The notes under the pieces are model-generated. The model searched no databases. It saw only the letters and a list, made by a program, of their open reading frames with translations, and had not been told where the DNA came from. This document shows, one piece after another, positions 58,340-64,000 of a DNA stretch of 64,000 nucleotides (the stretch's first letter is position 1; each line of letters begins with the position of its first letter). Origin of the DNA: Congeria kusceri (taxonomy: Eukaryota; Mollusca; Bivalvia; Myida; Dreissenidae); NCBI GenBank assembly GCA_027627225.1, contig CM051033.1, forward strand, positions 10,537,558 through 10,601,557, read 5' to 3'. Both the position numbers and the translations under genes were made by a program.

Positions 58340-60976
58340 GAAATAATGCAGCGCTGTTGACAAAACAAGTGGCAGGCTTTCATAGGTATCTCTAAATAAA
58401 AAATGATAACAACTTATTTATATAACGTATCAAAGGCAATCCCAACTCGTTTTAAATGTAACAGGATGTGTCTTTTGATTAGTTACTATATTAATATCAT
58501 AAAGATAACTGTGTCACATCCATATTTGTTGCATATATTTTAAACATATGGTTATATATTTTTTACGAGTAACAACTCTTCCGAGCCTCCAAAATTAAAA
58601 GTCTACTATACATGCACAAGTAGGTGGAACAACAGCCAGTCAAATTATGTCATTTATACCACAGGGCCTATATGTGGGATTGCGCCAGGAAATTGCTTTT
58701 CAGAAATGGAAAAGAACAGTCCCACAATCAACTCGGGAAACCTAATTTCATTTACTAAATCTCCTGTTAGAAACTGCATTAAAATGCAATCACGATTTAA
58801 ATATCCTTCTAAGCAAATTCCTTTGTTATTGAACGAACTCGCAGAGCTATTAGCGGGTCAATTATCGTCGTCTAAGCTACAGTTTGCAGTACTAAATCTT
58901 ACGACATATATGTAGCTTCAATGAAATGTTTACTGACAAACAAACTGGATCATTTTTCCTAAAAATCGTTTAAGACATTTAAATACATATGCAAAAAAAC
59001 AACAACAATTCCACGTCAAACTAATTTAAAAATTAATTCCACATCAAACTATCAAAGTAAATGTCAGGTAAATGTCAATAATCAAACATCATGCGATACA
59101 TGTATGCATATGCATGCGTGTGGACACACTATTTTATCCACATAAATGAAATGAACAGATATTTATTTTAAATTGCTACAAAGTGTATCAAACTAAAGAT
59201 AAATGAAACCCCAGAACAACAGGAAAGAAATCCTTATTAACATCTACTGATTCTTTATTTGATGCAAGTGGCCGGCGCCAAAACAACACAGTACAATACG
59301 CACATCACAGCACAAAACATAAAACATGATTAAAAAACAAGGCCTGGTAGTATATGATAAACCTTTGTTATTAAAACAATGAACTTAATAGACGCATCTA
59401 ATCCGGATTCAATACAAATTCACGGTAAATTTTGGACACACGAATGTAGATTGGAATTGCAATCAGCACAATCATCGAATGTTAATTAACAATATGACTT
59501 TTATAGGGAAACACGGTAGATCGATGTAATATGTCTATCAACAAATACTTTAAAGGAGTTTTGGGATCTTCGTCCAAGTATCTCTTTTTCTGGACACTAA
59601 CGCCACGTTAAAATTATATTATGAACGATTGTAAGCACCACTAATGACCTTACTGTCAATACATCAGCATTATCCGAAAATATGGCATTGAAGGCCACAC
59701 ATTAGCGCAAAGAAATATCTTTGCCCTGACGCCTACTTCACCGTATCATTCCAATATTTATTTTCAATTTCACTTCGACACTCTGACATAATTTGCCAAT
59801 ACATATTAGTTGACTGTCATTCATGCAAAACCTAGTTTGTGCTATTTGAAATTGTGTATTCTGTGTCTGGAATTTCAGTCAAAAATTGGGTACGCTATTT
59901 CTAACAAATTTACTTCAATCATAGAATCGTATTTATACGAATCTAACTTCGTAGCATTTCATTTGTTATTTGATATGTAAATTTTGGAGCACTTCCTTAT
60001 AATACCAACTTTACGCATTACTGCGTGCTTTACCTATTGTTCAACACGATATACCAGTATTCACGTGCGAGCAAAACACGTGCTCAGTTTGTGAAGCAAT
60101 TTCCTAAGACATAGTGTCAAGATATATTCATTTAATGCCTAAACGCATCGTTGAAAGGGTATCGTCATAATAATTAATAAGCCGAATAACAACACATTTT
60201 CTACAGATATATATGTTTTTAGCAAATAACTTGCATGTCATTGCCCAATTTAAAACTAACAGTCGAGTTGCGTATAATGTTAACCTCCCTTTATACGTTT
60301 ATTTAATTCACTTTACACTCCTTCTGCATCCGAAGAGGAAACACTGACATTTATCAAATACTGGTCCCTTTTGACCCAAGTAACCAGTCGCCTACATAAC
60401 GCGAAACGATACACAGAAAGAACGAACGAACATGACAAATGCACACGTACGATCATCGCACTGGAACTATAAATGGACCATAATGGTGCACTAAGCGGTT
60501 TAATGACAAGCCAAACCGATTGAATGACATGCGATTTTTATTAATATAACAAAACAATAAAATAATAAACGAATATTTATTATACCCAGAACAAAATAAT
60601 GTTGTGTGTATCAAATGTAAATAAATTGTTCAAACAACAAATAAGTGCGTTGAAGTCCGATCATATCTGAAATGAATATAATAAGAACATAAAACAAATG
60701 AATTTGCAGATGAAGAAAATAAGATCGAATGTTGTATAACACTGTTTACAGGTTGATGAATGCTTACAGTATTTAAAAAATAGCATATACTAGTACTAAC
60801 TTAATATCCGGCAATCATAGAACAGCTCGTCTTGTCCAAATAGCATTGATTTCCAATTAGGTAAACATACAAACATACCAAGAAAACAGATACATAGTCA
60901 TTTAACATAAACCATACACGGTTGAAAATCGAACTAAAGTACCGTGAAGTATTGCAATTCATTTCTGTCTTTCCTG
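58340..60976. other. No gene seen
   Basis: About 2.6 kb of AT-rich sequence. The only frames (69 codons at 58706-58915 and 64 codons minus at 60801-60995) lack any recognisable motif. No repeat shared with the rest of the window was noticed. Confidence 0.5.
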
Positions 60977-62826
60977 CTCTTCCATCATACATCATGGCTT
61001 TGGTATGGCAGATTTTAAGTCACGATATCAAGTTCACGATAACCTAGCTCTTCCGTCGTACATCATGGCTTTAGTATGGCAGATGTTAAGTCACTATATC
61101 AAGTTCACGATAACCTAGCTCTTCCGTCGTACATCATGGCTTTGGTATGGCAGATGTTAAGTCACCATATCAAGTTCACGATAACCTAGCTCTTCCGTCG
61201 TACATCATGGCTTTGGTATGGCAGATGTTAAGTCACCATATCAAGTTCACGATAACCTATCCTCGCCGTACTTGAGCAGATGTTAAGTGTCACCATATCA
61301 AGTTCACGATAACCTATCCTTGCCGTACTTGAGCAGATGTTCAGTCACCATATCAAATAACCTATCCTCGCCGTACTTGAGCAGATGTTAAGTGTCACCA
61401 TATCAAGTTCACGATAACCTATCCTCGCCGTACTTGATCAGATGTTAAGTCACTATATCAAGTTCACGGATAACCTATCCTCGCCGTACTTGAGCAGATG
61501 TTAAGTCACCATATCAAGTTCACGATAACCTATCTTTGCCGTACTTGAGCAGATGTTAAGTCACCATATCAAGTTCACGATAACCTATCCTTGCCGTACT
61601 TGAGCAGATGTTAAGTGTCACCATATCAAGTTCACGATAACCTATCTTCACCGTACTTGAGCAGATGTTAAGTGTCACCATATCAAGTTCACGATAACCT
61701 ATCCTCGCAGTACTTGAGCAGATGTTAAGTCACTATATCAAGTTCACGATAACCTATCCTCGCCGTACTTGAGCAGATGTTAAGTCACTATATCAAGTTC
61801 ACGATAACCTATCCTTGCCGTACTTGAGCAGATTTTAAGTCACTATATCAAGTTCACGATAACCTATCCTTGCCGTACTTGAGCAGATGTTAAGTGTCAA
61901 CATATCAAGTTCACGATAACCTATCCTCGCCGTACTTGAGCAGATGTTAAGTGTCACCATATCAAGTTTACGATAACCTATCCTCGCCGTACTTGAGCAG
62001 ATGTTAAGTCACTATATCAAGTTCACGATAACCTATCCTCGCCGTACTTGAGCAGATGTTAAGTCACTATATCAAGTTCACGATAACCTATCCTCGCCGT
62101 ACTTGAGCAGATGTTAAGTCACTATATCAAGTTCACGATAACCTATCCTCGCCGTACTTGAGCAGATGTTAAGTCACTATATCAAGTTCACGATAACCTA
62201 TCCTCGCCGTACTTGAGCAGATGTTCAGTCACTATATCAAGTTCACGATAACCTATCCTCGCCGTACTTGAGCAGATGTTAAGTGGCACCATATCAAGTT
62301 CACGATAACCTATCCTCGCCGTACTTGAGCAGATGTTAAGTCACTATATCAAGTTCACGATAACCTATCCTCGCCGTACTTGAGCAGATTTTCAGTCACT
62401 ATATCAAGTTCACGATAACCTATCCTCGCCGTATTTGAGCAGATTTTCAGTCACTATATCAAATTCACAATAACCTATCCTCGCCGTACTTGAGCAGATG
62501 TTAAGTGTCACCATATCAAGTTCACGATAACCTCTCCTCGCCGTACTTGAGCAGATGTTCAGTCACTATATCAAGTTCACGATAACCTATCCTCGCCGTA
62601 CTTGAGCAGATGTTCTGTCACTATATCAAGTTCACGATAATCTATCCTCGCCGTATTTGAGCAGATGTTAAGTCACTATATCAAGTTCACGATAACCTAT
62701 CCTCGCCGTACTTGAGCAGATGTTAAGTCACTATATCAAATTCACGATAACCTATCCTCGCCGTACTTGAGCAGATGTTAAGTCACTATATCAAGTTCAC
62801 GATAACCTATCCTCGCCGTACATGAG
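60977..62826 (+). repeat. Composite minisatellite: four 71-bp units, then about 28 units of 55-57 bp
   Basis: Units start at 60977, 61048, 61119 and 61190 with a 71-bp period (CTCTTCCGTCGTACATCATG, then GCTTTGGTATGGCAGATGTT, then AAGTCACCATATCAAGTTCA, then CGATAACCTAG). From 61261 the start of the unit becomes CCTCGCCGTACTTGAGCAGA while the second half (TGTTAAGTCACTATATCAAG, then TTCACGATAACCTAT) is unchanged. This gives a 55-bp unit, or 57 bp where AAGTGTCACC replaces AAGTCACT. One unit near 61340 has lost AGTTCACG. The array ends where the last unit runs into GTACATGAGCTTGG at 62826. Confidence 0.96.
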
Positions 62827-64000
62827 CTTGGATTCTAGTGCAACATTATGTTAAATAATAATGCCCTGCTTTCTATTATGGACACAGTTTGACTAGTGTA
62901 TCTGTTTTCTGAGCGGATATATGATGACTGTTCACTCATCGTTGAAATGTTGCTTTGAATTGCGATGCTATGAGGTTAAGTTTAATTTACACTTACATGT
63001 TTTGTGAATAATTCTGGGCCAAGTGTGAGGTTCGTGCGCACATAAACCGGTTTAAATCCCCAATGCTTTGCATTGACCGTTCCATGGCGGTGACCCCAGT
63101 TTTAGTCATGTGTGTTTTGTGTTTGTTATGTGTTTTTGTGATGTCCGGTGTATTGTTTTTGGCAATCGGTAACTTGCCATAAATTAAAGACCTCGGGCTG
63201 CTAATAAGAGTTCTATCCTGCTGTCGCACTGGAGTTTCGCTTTGTTTATATTGTAATATAGAGATGAGGAAATGTAAAGAAAATTTAATAAAAGACGGCA
63301 TAATACAAATGTTACATCGGAACTATATTGCCATGAATCTGTTCATAAGATGTAAGTTTTGGGCATTATTGGTTTATAACATTATTTACAATAAGACAAC
63401 CAATTGAAAGTGAAATGCAGTATACATGTATTTTATGTTCTGATTGTTAAGTTGTCTTTTACAAATGATATATACTGATCCTTAAGAGTTTGTGCAATTG
63501 TACAAATTCACAATGTAACACGTTATGTACCTTTCCAAATTAACGTGTTTCATTAATAGGTTAACATATTTATCAAACCTTCTTTCATAAGTTTAAATTA
63601 AAATCTTACAAGGACCTTATAAATATGTCATTTGTTATTGAAGCGTACGCATATAAATACAAATATTATAACACTGAACAGATATAAAAAAAAAGACCTG
63701 CGCTCAACCGAAATTGGTTTAACTTTCAAAACAGAAGCGTGTTTGCAACTAGAATTTTCGAAGATAAATGGCATGTTAAAACTGAACATATCTCGTCTTG
63801 ATTCAAATTAAATAAATGTCCCAGCGGTTAACCAGTTTACAACTAGAATAACTAGAATAACTAACAATCGACTGAAGTGTACTTCACAGTAGTTTTAACT
63901 GAAATATCATTTGGATTGTGATTTCAGTTCCGTTAACTACCGAAGATAATGCTTTAAATAAATCAATGCCAAGTCAATGTTGGCAAATACTATGTCCTGG
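62827..64000. other. No gene supported
   Basis: AT-rich sequence. A 102-codon minus frame at 62993-63301 is the only candidate. Its region (AAACCGGTTTAAATCCCC, then CCATGGCGGTGACCCCAG) is more GC-balanced than its surroundings and looks like part of a dispersed repeat. No domain was recognised. Confidence 0.4.

Noticed and set aside
62993..63301. 102-codon minus-strand frame as a host gene
   Set aside because: No recognisable motif. The underlying DNA looks like a dispersed repeat, so support is insufficient.

Overview
This is eukaryotic, AT-rich, gene-poor DNA made of repeats. I see no convincing host protein-coding gene, rRNA gene or functional tRNA gene. Three things suggest a bivalve mollusc, most likely a heterodont: a recurring palindromic mobile element with arms beginning near CGTGGGAAAACCGGACTTAA (six or more copies), tRNA-derived SINEs, and a mix of Tx1/L1-like and CR1/Jockey-like LINEs, mariner and Ty3/Gypsy. 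The taxon is an inference from repeat families remembered from bivalve sequence. The sequence does not prove it.

Layout. 1-4.7 kb: no gene, but it holds a single-unit relative of the large 46-bp array further on (640-1170) and one copy of an old duplication whose partner is at 53-55.6 kb. 4.7-7.3 kb: a minus-strand LINE that has lost its RT catalytic motif. 9.6-9.9 kb: the tail of another LINE. 11.2-16.2 kb: a 46-bp minisatellite of about 108 units. 17.1 kb: a palindromic MITE. 17.9-19.1 kb: a broken mariner transposase carrying an intron-like insertion. 21.0-26.7 kb: a 42-bp minisatellite of about 137 units. 30.0 and 31.2 kb: two small minisatellites. 33.5-36.3 kb: a 2.86-kb block, nearly identical to 46.5-49.1 kb, that contains a SINE, two MITE pieces and a 23-bp array expanded only in this copy. 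36.7-40.8 kb: a decayed two-ORF Tx1/L1-like LINE. 40.8-43.8 kb: a Ty3/Gypsy-type element inserted into that LINE, with a candidate LTR, a primer-binding-like site and an intact 582-aa Gag-protease ORF that runs into the start of an integrase. 43.8-52.5 kb: further MITEs and foldback elements, the second copy of the 2.86-kb block and an old degenerate minisatellite. 53-55.6 kb: the second copy of the old duplication. 57-58.4 kb: two short tandem duplications. 61.0-62.8 kb: a composite 71/55-bp minisatellite.

The parts do not form a pathway. Tandem arrays fill roughly a fifth of the window. In two cases (46-bp and 23-bp arrays) an unexpanded relative lies in the same window, so the before and after states of minisatellite birth can be compared. 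The most notable protein-level signals are the SCAN-like capsid and protease-to-integrase order of the Gypsy ORF, which resemble Gmr1-like elements, and a GT-AG intron-like insertion that exactly restores frame in the mariner transposase.
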